A stretch of DNA of 64,000 nucleotides from Epiperipatus broadwayi (taxonomy: Eukaryota > Onychophora > Udeonychophora > Euonychophora > Peripatidae), in the NCBI GenBank assembly GCA_028023455.1, contig JAQFVV010001054.1:58085-122084 (forward strand), read 5' to 3'. Shown here in pieces: positions 42,701 to 55,600 of this stretch; the stretch's first letter is position 1, and every line of letters begins with the position of its first letter. The notes below the pieces were generated by a model. The model saw only the letters and a program-made list of their open reading frames with translations, had not been told where the DNA came from and did no database searches. The translations under genes were made by a program, and so were the position numbers.

Positions 42701-45700
42701 ATTCATCAAAATGAACTGTTGAACTCTTTATTCAATTCATAGCTAGCTATGCCTGTGTGAAAATTCATTTTTCATCGTGGGATTAGACTCGTAATAGATT
42801 AGGTAATATGCTTCAAATTTGTTATTTCTAACCGCCTAATTTATTCTTCTAAACTCCAGTGAAATATGTGACTCCTGCTAATTGAAATGTCTTCTAAAAT
42901 GTAACCCCCATAACGTAATTTAAAATATTTAATTTAATAGTCTGTAAACTACTCTTGCTATTACTTAAAATCTAATGTCTTTGCTCTCTTTCTATCTGTT
43001 TTAAAATTATGCCTCTTCTTAATGCTAAACTTCTTTCTAATTCCGGTTTTGAAAATATTATTATTAATTACTTAAAATGAATATATGCGAATTTTGTTCC
43101 ATCTCGACAAAAGCTTTACTTAAATAAATATTTGCTGCTATTGCCCGACCAACGTTTGTCGGTAAATAAAAATAAATAATTCCCTAGTTCTGAAAGATTA
43201 ATACTTAGAGCAACTTTTATTTTGTCGAGGTGAAACCTATATTATTATGGTTTTTTTATATTTATACGTACACGGTTTAGTTGTGGGGAGATGTGAGATT
43301 CAAGTATGAGAATTTATTTAGTTAAACTATTTCATTTTTAAAGAGTGAAAGGGAGGGGAGCTTAGAAAATTAGATTCGTGTTAAATAATAAGAGAAATAG
43401 AATGTCATTTTAAATGTTAGTGAGATTTTGTGTTGAAGGGAGAGACGGTTCGCTAATTACAAATATTTGTAATACTAATTAATACTTATTTGATTCATGT
43501 TTGTCTGATCTTGATCAATCCGTATGCATTTATGTAATCTTTATAGCTCAGCACAATTATATATTTAAACGCTAAAAGATATTCTTCAGTACTCGTATTT
43601 TGCCTTGCTGGTATTTTGATTAATTACCTGTCTTTTGTTCTTTGTGATCGCTAGATCAAAGCTAGATCACGTGATAATTTCACTGGCCATGATTTTTATC
43701 AGGATATGAAAGCTAAAATGATAGGAACCGGGGCAAGCTAAGCTCAGCTAGCCTTGGCGATTTTCATTTCTTTCACCTGAAATATTTTAGGATTGCCAAT
43801 GGTGCAGACTATTTCCTTTTATTTCTTGGCATTACGGGAATGGGACAAGTGAATTGAGTTTATGCTAGTGATGTAATATCGAATACTGGGATTTGTTAAC
43901 TTTCATTTGTCTGAGCACATTATGGCGGATTGACCACGATCTAATTAATTTATGTATTTTAAATCATGAAATATTTATTTGTGAATATCGCGATCAATTT
44001 ATATTTTAAAAGTGTCACTCTCTCCGACACCAATCCCTATAGTTAGAGTTAACTATTTCTCTCAAAATAATTTCACTCAGAATAAGTTATGCACTCAGAA
44101 TAAAATTGTTTAAAATAGCTCTTTAAAAATATCCATTCCATATCTCAGACTTGGGCGGGTGTCTCCCACAAATCAATAATCGTTTACATTTGTTAAGATT
44201 GGCATATAAACTATACCGCTCTCTTGCCAGAGGCATAATAAACGACAGAATAGAAACTTTTATTAAACAATTTTATGAAACCAAAATCAGAGACATTAGA
44301 TAAGTTATAAAAAAATGTTTTATTAAATATATATCTGTGAATTTAAGCTACCTCTGGTTCGTCTCTATTTATTCATTGTAAAATTATATATTTTCTAATT
44401 AATTATTGTGCTGCTATCTGATGACTCAAGGTCACACACATACCATTTTATATTTAAATAAATAGATATTCCAATTAAAGTTAATAATTAGAATTAGACA
44501 TATGAATTAGTTGAGATCCATGCTCTACCGTTGATGCTAGTGGGACGGAGTGTGGAAAAGATTAATTGCTTGCCTCGAAAATGTTGTCAATTAGTTTGCA
44601 GATTTAGAGAGTGGATAAACAGGGTGGAATCCATAAGTATTCTTTATCTTTGATCTCGCATACGGTTGGATTTGAGGTACTTTTACCCAGGCTGTAAATC
44701 GTGTTGAGTTAACATACAATTCCGATCGGTACAATATATATGTATAATATTTATTGTAAATAAGGCTTATAAAAAAAAATCAAATTTGCATCAATAATTA
44801 TATAAAACAAATACTTTTTTAGGAACAGTATAAGATACCACTTATAGTATTTATATTATAAAAGCACTTTATAGCCGTTACAGGTTAAATAACATGACAG
44901 ATCAGTTATTAATGACACTTGGAAATATTTCATCGACTCATGTGATACCTATAAGTAATGCACACATTTCTATGAATAGAAAAGGCTGGACATTTGACAT
45001 CTATACATATTATGACGAGAAAATTTGGCTAAAATAATGCTGTAGTATACATCCACTTTTCACCTTTGATTCAGAAAAACAAACTACACGAGAAATTAGT
45101 ATAGATTAAGACCGCCTTGGGCATGCATCTTACAAGTACAATTTATAATCTCCAGACAAGATGCTTGGTCAAAATTATAAATTAACTCAAGATTAAAAAT
45201 ATATAAATACTGAGAATATGACTTATTAGATTCTAACCTGTTTCAGATGGTATTAAGTTGTCAAAATCATAGATATTCAAATTTAAAAGATTTTAACAAT
45301 AAATGAATTCCTAGCATGAACAACTTTTTCATGAATTTTATAATAGATCAGTTAAGTAATAAAATAATAACAATAAATCACCAAATTTACCATCTTAAAC
45401 ATTAGGGTAATGTGATGCACCGTCCCTCCTTATATGAAGTCAGGAATCTCTCAGCGACTATGCCCACAAAAACCTGTTAGTCACTTTACCTTCCCTTTCC
45501 ATTCCCCACCCTAAGTTTTTCCCATATTCTTCTCTATCCTGCTCCATCCCATTTCCATAACATCTGTGGCCTTTATATCTAAATTCCCCTTATCTTTTCC
45601 CAAACCCAGCATAAAAACCAATAACCCACTTCCCGTATAATCACTTTGTTTATATTTATTCTGTCACTTCATTATTTGTACTCTTTCTGCTTTCAGACAT

Positions 45701-48700
45701 TTACATTCAATTAACAATGCCTAATATTTTCTATGCCTTTTTTTATACAACTTGTAGACTAAATCACTCACATTTTTCTATTTTATGTGTATATTGCCTT
45801 GTTGCTAAAGATCCTGTTCAAGCCTTAAACAGTATACTACTTTCCTTGCTATTATCATAAATTAACTAGCACCCAATATTCCATTTACTTCTATAAATAT
45901 TTAAACTTTTTTTAGTCTCCATACTAGTTCTCCATCTCTCCAACTCCCTATTCTTTATATGCATCTATTCTTCTATCCTATTCCTTGCCACTATAACACT
46001 CAACAATTCTAATACAATCATCCCACCTTTCGTATAAGTATACTGACCTAAATTCTTTATCCAAAACTTCTGCACACCATACTACCTTTCTTACTCATCT
46101 TGTTGCCTGTCCTTTGTTCATAACCCAATTAAATACTATTTTGGCTATTCTCTTATTATCCACAAACTGCAATCTACCGAAACATTTTCATTTTGCTTTT
46201 TGCATCTCTCATATAAAAACTTGTCCTTCCCATTTCTCCTTGAATTGCCTCCTTTGCCATCCATACATCTGTATCTAATGCATGTCTCCCTAATTCTCTT
46301 TGTACTTTTTCTAAGTAATCTAACACCCATTATTAACACATAACGCATCGTTACCATATGTTAACCATGCTACTATCACTGTCATACAATTCTAGTTACT
46401 TCATATTTATTATATATAAAAACACTGTTAATTTCTTTATCAGTCCCTTTCTTTTCTTTGCTTCATTTATCATTTTTTTCTCCCGTTCATTCAAGCAATT
46501 TCTCTGATTACTTAAGACAATTCCCAAATAGGTATACCTATTTACCACCCTTAACTTTATATCCCCTAATAAAAATTCTTTGTCCGTTTTTTCCCCCAGT
46601 ATTAATCATCATTACTTTTGATTTTTCTTCACTAAATTTAATCCCCATCTCCTTACCCCCCCCCCCCTTGCGCATGTTCTCAGCTTAAATGCCATATCTT
46701 CCCTTCTTTCTGTGCACAAGAAGACATCATCTGCAAATAAAAAACCTGATAATATATATACTCCCTTGCTACTTATTAATAGTATCTCTACCTCTTCTCC
46801 TAATCTTTCTATTGCTTTCTCCATTTCTCTCAAATACAACAAAAACAAAATAGATGACATAGGGTATCCTTGCCTTAGTCCCCCCCCCATTTTTAACTTT
46901 AAATGATTCTATATTTCCTAAATGTTATGTACAGTAATTATTTTCATATAATCTCTTAATAATATCCACTAATGCTACATCCATTCCCAAATTTACTAAA
47001 CTTATCCATAATCTATTTCTATTTACTCTATCATATGCCTTCTTTATATCTATAAAAACCATATATAACTATCTACCTGGATTCCTACTTATATCTGTAA
47101 GTTGTGTAACTACAAATAAACTATCTCCTATACGCTTATCCGATCAAAAACGTCCTTGCATTTTTCCCCACTATATTATTTTCTTCTATCCATTTTACGA
47201 CTCTTCCAGCGAACATATAAGCGAACACTTTATATAACACTGATGTTGCCACTATCAGTCTATAATTGCTTAGCTTTCTATGATCCTTATCCTTTCTTTT
47301 AAATAGCAGCCTTTCTCGTATTACTCCAACTATCTGTAAAATCTCTCTTCTGTGCCATCTTATTAAACATGAGAATAGTTTTAATTTTGTCCAATGTCCT
47401 AAATTCATTACCATCTCTGCTATCCATCCATCCAAATCTCTTGCCTTTCCACTTTTCAATTTCTTACCTGCCTCATTCAGTTCATTTTCTGTATACTAAT
47501 ATTTCCATTACTATAAGCTTTCTTGTTTGTTATCACTCTAAAGCAGTTATCTATTCGAATGCCCTCTCGTGTAAGCATTAGTAATCAGTTATTACCAGAT
47601 GAAAAGTGAAACTTATATCCACAATAAATATGCAAAATAATGATTTAAGCAGGAAACTCTCTACTATTTTCCAGTTTTGGAATAGAACAAAATAGAAAAT
47701 ATGAAAAAATTGCACTTTAATTAATATATTTCACCTATTGATAGTCTACTTTTGATAAAAATAAAATACAAACAAGTCTCTAGAATTGTGTTGCAACCAA
47801 CCAATCATGATGAGAATTTTCAATTCATATCTAGTTTGTGTAATTATTAATGAGACAAATAGATACTACATTTGTATAAAAAAAATCTTCCAGTTATTAA
47901 ATTTTTTTTTAAAAAAATTATATTTAACATTTTATAACAAAATACGATTATATCACTGGTAAGATTAAGTTTTTCTTTGTAGAGTACAAGTGAACATTCT
48001 TTATTATTATGATCAGATTTAAACTTCTTGTTAAAGATAAAAATATTTTCAAATGAGCAATATTAGAATATGTACAAAATAAGACAACTTCAAATAAACC
48101 CAAAAATCCTTACATTATTCTTATCAAATAGTCTCTCACCATAAAAATATATATTTCTATCGACATTTAAATAATTTAAAAAAAATAAAAGAAATCCCAT
48201 GTCAATTATATCTATAAAAGACTTTTAACAATTAGCATTAAAAACCAAGAGAAAATAAATAAAATGCATTAAGAGCAATGGACTATTATGAATGATAATG
48301 AAGAGATATTGTTTGGTTATTGTACTTGGGAATTAGCCAACTGACCCTTAAGCTTAAATATGCATGCAAACATTTTAAATCAATTGAATATAATTTTTTT
48401 TTCTTTTCTTTTCATGTGTCATAGCATTGGCTGGGAAGAGAACCCGCTAACCAGGACAACTGCTTGTAAGGCAGCTGTGCTGACCTCTTGACCACCAACG
48501 TTTGACTGAATATTTTATTGTGTTCCTTCACATGCATCTTTGGCACTCACTGATAATAGAATAAATAAAAATTAAGAAAACTTGCTGAATTGAAATGTGT
48601 TTAAACCATATTTCTTTTTTCAGAACAATACTCTATCTGTACTCTTCTAGTTAAATATTATATACATTCCAGTTAAAAGCTGTCCGTTAACTAATTCTGT

Positions 48701-49583
48701 CTCCAAAATGCTTGCAGTGACATTATTGGATCAATGCATGTGTTATATAATGACATAGTTTAGCTATTCACATTTTAAGATGCTAGCATGTCTGGATTAT
48801 AAGTTAAGACATGAAAATATGACAGTGTATTTCCTACTGCATCCATGATGGAATAATGTTCTAACATTACATTTTTGTTTTAAATTGAACAAAACTGCTA
48901 CAGATATGTATGAAATGATTCAAACTGTGTTTAGCAGCAATGAAGTCTGATTGGGAAAAAATTTTCAAGTAATTTGCAAGATTTCATGATTGTAAAGAAT
49001 AACTTAACCCACCTTAATATTTTTGTGAAAATCTCAACTATGTCTCTATGTAACATGTGTTCTGCAAGCAGCTTAGAAAGAATCATTCACAATAGCAAAA
49101 AAATAATATTGTACAGTTTATAAACGACAAGGTAATTTTTAATTACATATAATAAAAAAAAAGCTGCTATAATTACCATTCGTTGAGGCAAGAACGATCC
49201 GAGCTAATTTTTTGTTCATAAAGATCAGACCAAAAATGAGTGAATCCTCCTGGGAAGTAATTATAATATCTCGCTAACTCAACGGCTTTGTGTAAACTCT
49301 GCAGTGCTGACCTATAATAAATAAATTATAACGTATTGGAGTTGATTTGTATTTATTAAGATCAAAAATTCAAATGTCTCATCATGGACAAAGCACACCA
49401 AATGAAAAAAAAATCTTAACAACAGAGATATAAGAAATTAAAAAAATCCATAATGTAATTTCAGAATGTTAGATAAATATCAAATGAAACTAAAATCCAC
49501 AGATATAAAAGATCCCTTAAATTAATGTCATTTATCTAATAATTATAATCTGCCCACATAATAATGTGATGAATTTTATATTT

Positions 49584-49617
<34 letters not shown>

Positions 49618-52600
49618 CACAAACTCCTCAGATTAAAAATATGATAAAATAACAACAGTTCTTAGTGCCATCTGGCATAAGCTTGATTAATCAATGATTA
49701 CAAACCACATGTAGAATCCCTATCCCAAGTATTTAAATCCCCAAATTCCAATCAGTTTTTGCCTTTATGAATAAGAGCATTTCTTCCAACTTTGAATCTC
49801 AAGTCTCAATAATAAAGACAAAAGCCAGAAACCAGGAGATTTAGATACTAAGAATAAGGATTTTATGTGCATCTGATGTTTACATAAGCTTACACTAGAT
49901 GGCACTACAGTGAAGAACTGATCACATCATTTTATTAATCACATATATATCATTAGATTTATATAAAATGACTTCTTTATACTAATGATACATTGCTCAC
50001 ACTCCCTTATTTGAATATACACACATTATAAATGTATAATGGGTGCAAACAAAAAAATTGAATAGGGGATTTAACTTTTGCTGTCCATTTTTTTTTAAAC
50101 AGTAGCATAAATGTACATTTGAATTATAAGTAAACACAATTATGGATAGAATTTATTCGATAAATTATAAAAATTGATACAATTACGTGTGTGCATGTAA
50201 ATGTTTAAAATGTAATATTATTTAAATTGATACTAATTTCAAGAATCATGATGCTCAATGTTTAAAAAAAAAAAAAAACAGCAATAAAAAGTATATATAA
50301 AATTTAAATATAACAAAAAATAGATAGTACTGTAACGATATATAAATATGTCGTTACATTAATTTAAAATAAAAACTTAATAAAAGTTCGCAAATAAAAG
50401 TAAAAAACTAAACGCTAAAATTAAAATATTGTTAAACGTATATATTCGCACAGATGCTAAACTTTAAAAATATTTTTTTCATAAACAAAAAAAAAAAGTA
50501 TTTGAACGTATTTTTTTTAATAAAAAAATACAAGGTTGAAATATAAAAATATTTTAATAAAAAAATAACGTAAGTTAAAATAAAAACAGGTATTAATTAC
50601 TTCCTGTAATCTGTAAATGGAAATGATTGTTTATTAATTATCTAAAAGCTGTTTAATTAAAAAGTCAGATGAAAAGTTAGATAAGAAAAGAAAGATTTTA
50701 GCTTGACCAATGGAAGCAAATAAAGGCCCGGACCATAATGAAAAAACAGAACAGTGACGTTTTTGTTCATGGAATCCATAGGAGGACTATAAAAAAAAAA
50801 AATATTGAGTTCCAGTCAGTTTTTCCAACTTGATTTTGGTGAGTCTGGCGACAAGACGCACTTGTCGTCCTCACTCACTTATTTTAAAAATGCAAAGACT
50901 GTGATACCAGAACAGAACCAGCTAATGCTACCTCCAAAATATCAGACCGGTCTTCCAGGAAAGTCTCCATGGGAATTGCCAACGGGAACAGGGACTCTTC
51001 TACCGTAAGCAATAGAACTGAACAATTGTTAAAATCATAATATTAATTAAGAACTTTAAAGTTTGATAAGTTAATTTAAATTTTATAAAAAGAACTTTTC
51101 TCTGACTTATGTGTCAACTCAATTGATAATGTGTAATTTTATATATGTTTGCGTTTGATAAAAAAATCATTTCCATTTATTATTTATTTGTATTAATATT
51201 TATTGTTTAAATTTTAAATGAGGAAATTTAAGGGTGGGTATAGACGTTGCATAGATTCGTTAGCGGTTGCTAATGTTGTGGTTTTCACATTCGATTAGAA
51301 TATATGTCAACGATATCACTGCAAGCATCTTACGATGAATGCTAATGGGATTTGTATATTCCCTATGCAAGTGACGTTTATCGATGACTTTGTATTTTGA
51401 TCGGTTGTGTTTAATTTGGAATGTTTTTGACCGTGGAATCTGTGCAGCTGATCTGTACTCAACATGTTAAAACAAATTTTATAAAATTCATTTGTGCGAA
51501 CGTATTTAAATGTTAAATTTAAGTCGGGCGTGAATGGCTATATAGATTTGTAAAGTTATATTAGGGGAGGGTAATCTTGGGTTATTTGTGTCGTTGTTAA
51601 AGTGGGTTAATGGATTGGATATATTTGTGTAATGAGTAGATGTAGTATGAGTTTCGCTACGTGCAGAATCGCTGTATACACCGCACCAACCCTTTGCCTA
51701 TGGATGGGATTGTAAGTCGGCAAAAAGGATCGCGGTCCCTTCCTATGGAGTTTTTATTTTATTGTTCTTCTTGCTATAGACGTCATATTCCTGTATTGGA
51801 CAAGAGTCAATGTTTTCTCTAACTATACTGTTCAGATGTCCTTTCCTGACAGTATAGTATATTTGTGCTGTTGTATTTTCATGCTACATTGAATACATAA
51901 ATGTATCAGATGGATTGATGCCAGTTTGACTGCGAATTTTAGCCTAAGGTTAAATAGGGATATAATGTTTTATTTTCAGATGCAAATCTATGTAGACTAT
52001 TCATACTTGACTATCTAAATAAATATTAAACTCATTGAAACTTAGTTAAATGTAAAATTAAAAGTTAATATAAAAATCTAAAATGTTAAACTTATTCCTC
52101 AAAATTTAAATGTTATTTTATATGTGCGTAAATAAATATTTTTATGTGTTAATTTCTGGCAGTGGCTTTTATTCTTTTATATTTAAGATATAAAGATATA
52201 GATTTTTATCTCTGCGTCTCCGCTGAGCTAGTGACTTGGGCTAACGATCGGAATATTTAAATAAAGTGGAATCTTAACAGCGCGTATCTGCCTACTTTAT
52301 AAATTTTTCTAGGCTCAAATGCCTAGATGGCGCCCTGGTAGTTGCAGATATTGTTTTTGCGGTTAGATTCGATCTTCACTTGCATTTCGATCGTTATAGT
52401 ACATATTAATATAATAAATAATGCAAATCATATACACCTGCAATATAAATATAGGAATATGCATATTAATAATAATTATATATAAAAAGCCTTTTTCTTG
52501 GTTAATGTTAAAATGAAAGGGTATGAAACCATGTGCTGAAAAAGGCTTTTTATTATTATATATTTATATAGCTGTGATATATGATTTTTATTATTTATTA

Positions 52601-55600
52601 TAATTTATATGAAAGGACATTATAATGGACTTCTTTAATTTCCAGTTTTGATGATATATAATGTAAATTTAAATTTAATTTCATAATCAACAACTAAAGA
52701 AATAGGATGTCTACTCTTAAAGTTTGACTTTGAGTATAGATTGAAAAATTTCTAATGAATAATTATTTTACTGTTTTGAATATCTGAACTAATATAAAGA
52801 AATTAAATTTTATCTGAAATAAAATAAAAAAATGTATTTATTAGAAGTTCTAATGTTTAAAAAATTAAAAAAAAAGAAAATAAAAATAAAGAATGTCTGC
52901 GAGATTTAACAGTCAATGCATTTAATTAAGATAAATTGTGTATTCAAGACATACACTTTCAAAATATTTTTTTCTGAATATGCTAATTGGTTCATCTATT
53001 AATAGATATCGCAATATAACAAATTTATTTATTAGTGTCTATATATACAATAATAATTTGTGCTTTTAAGGATTACGATTCAATCTATATATTCTGCTCT
53101 ACCGCCATTAATGACTAGATTGAATAATCGAACACTAGATGGCACTACTATAATCCATATCTGTTTAAGACTCGAATGGGATCTTTAGCAACAAGGGGAT
53201 ATACATGTAAATGGAAAAATATGGCTGATTTAGTCTGCAAGCTATGTAACGAAGGCATAGAAAATATTTGGCATCTGTTAATTCAATGTAAATGCTTGAA
53301 AGCAGAAAGGGTACAAATAATGAAGTTATGGAAGAATAAATATGAACAAAGTGATTATACAGAAAGTGGGTTATTGGTTTTTATGTTAGGTTTGGAAAAA
53401 GATAAGGGGGATTTAGATAGGAAGGCCATGGAGTTGACAAAGATTATGTTGCGGAAATGGGATAGAGCAGATTATGGGAAAACTTAGAGGGGGAATGGAA
53501 ATGAAAGGTGACTAACAGGTTTCTCTGGGCATAGTTGCAGAGAGATTCCTGACTCCATATAAGGAGAAGTCATAGTACATCATATCACATTAGTTTCTAG
53601 CCAATAGTCTGCAACAGCGAGTTTTGCCTACTTGTACTTCTAAACATCTAGGAGTCTCTGATATCTACTTTATAGTAACAAGATTAAAAAAGATCACACA
53701 AAGGAAACAACGGATGAAGCTGTGTAAGAAAAAAATACACTGAATAGAAAAGCTACAGCAATGATAAAGGAATACTGTGAGATAATAATAATTGAATGAC
53801 CTTATTACTCAGAAGTTGGTAAAAAGTTTATTAGAACTGAAATTAATATATCAGGACTTTATGTTCCAGAGGCTGACATTCTGCTACTACACTAAACCAT
53901 GCAGAGCAATAGGATGGAATCAAAATATAATAAAAAATCAATAAACAATGAATATAAAACACAATAATGAAAGTTTCACTACATGTGGAAGTGAGGTTTG
54001 GCAACTAAAAAAAGTAATTGAAAGAAAATTGATGGTTATAAATATAGATTACGGCGAAGATCTGCAGGAAGGTCAAAGAGAGAATAAATAAACAATAAAA
54101 AAATTCAAGAAATAATGCATACTAAATATAACTGGAATGGTATAGACATGTAAAGAGGATGTCTTAGGAAGGATTACCAAAACAAATATGAAATTGGATA
54201 CCATTGGGTAAAAAATGGCAAAAAGAGTTTAAAAGAAAAAATAAGTAGCGAAATAAGAAAGAAGTTTGTGGGAAGATTTATAGACTGACAAAGAAAATGG
54301 CGATTGGAAATGGAAGATGTTATAGTGTTAGAGAACAATAAGAGAAGATAATCTGAAATTCAACACAACTTTTAAGATTTTGAATATAGGCAGTAACTAA
54401 ATATTTTAGAGACCTCAAGCATTTGTTTGTGTTGAATGTAAGAAGAGACTATCGTGCAATGCTTGTTATTAATAATTTTTAAAAAATGATATATACAAAG
54501 AGGAAAAGATAAAAAATTTTTATTCAGAAATGATAGTATTAAATAGTATATATAATCAAACAGTTTATTAGGAATTCATTAAAAATTTTAAGCACGGAAA
54601 GTGATAAAAGATAGAGAAGACTATGATCCATGTATATATCATGTGCTTCAGCCCAATGATGGTAGTAAAACAAGTGATAAGAGCTGGTGAGATATGTATT
54701 GGCATCTGTAGTGTTGAAACAGAAATCTGCCAAAAAGCAGGTTTCTCAAAAGCTATTGATTTTACTTGTATTTGTATACTAAAAGTCCAAAGTAATAAAA
54801 TAGAATTGGTCAAAGTAAATAAGAAATTGCATATGTTTTGGGTAAATTTTGCCAATTTTAATGCTACAATCTAATATTGGGTCCCAGGATTAACAAGTAG
54901 GGGTCACCACACCAGTAGTTAAAATGATTAGTAAAGCAGTCAATTGATATTAACATATGTATTTTAATAGTGAGTGAATTGCCTATTTAGTTAGGTTTTT
55001 TAAAAATAAATCTGACATATTCTGTCATGTCTGTTATAATTAGTTTAGAAATGCATGAAATTAACCAACTATAGATAGTTATATGATTATGATAAAGGCT
55101 TAATCAATTCTTTCATATTTAAATTAAAACACACAAAACATCATATGATTACTATCTACATATTAATTTTAAATAGCAAATCTATTTGTCCTTCTCCAGC
55201 TCCAGATCCCAAATTTTTCATTGATGAAAACAGTGATTAAGGATTTATTAAGCAGTTCTACCTGGCATCTGATTTCTCAAGCATACACAAATAGCACAAC
55301 TGAAGTAGGAGAAATAGATTTGCTATTTTGTATATAAATTGACTATAAGGCCATGGACATTATTTGGATTCATGGGATATAATAAATTTATAAATGCATT
55401 ATGAGAAATATTCCAATGATGCCTGTGTTAGCTTATTAGTAGAATAATGAATATACATTGGATATAATTCTGGTCATTATATATATATAATTATCTGCAT
55501 AATTGTATGATTAACTCACCACATAGCCTGCACTGAAACTGGTTTAAAGATATGATGTCTTCCATTTGTACTAACACTGAAGCCGCTAAAAAAATAAAAA

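Larger units (their letters stand above)
40327..49176 (-). other. ssh intron between exons 4 and 5 (8.8 kb)
   Basis: Contains a foldback at 41183-41395, a LINE at 45405-47560 and a tRNA-derived SINE at 48415-48510. The stretch 42.5-44.7 kb is less AT-extreme and has more CpG than its surroundings but shows no known domain. One plus-strand frame in it is noted separately (44127-44303). Confidence 0.75.
49312..55519 (-). other. ssh intron between exons 3 and 4 (6.2 kb)
   Basis: Contains an (AAT)n microsatellite (49583-49611), a foldback (49656-49919), a plus-strand promoter with candidate first exon (50707-51004), LINE fragments at 53160-53610 and 53990-54360, a short hairpin at 52478-52565 and a small inverted-repeat element at 55170-55331. 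The 51.0-52.4 kb stretch is comparatively CpG-rich and free of repeats that I recognise. Confidence 0.8.

Noticed and set aside
50790-50900. LTR retrotransposon end with TATA and primer-binding site
   Set aside because: GTCTGGCGACAAG has a vague PBS look, but no second long terminal repeat, polypurine tract, gag or pol frame follows.
54539-54874. Three overlapping frames of 64-95 codons
   Set aside because: Overlap on both strands with no motif; typical of a GC-poor stop-free patch next to a LINE fragment.
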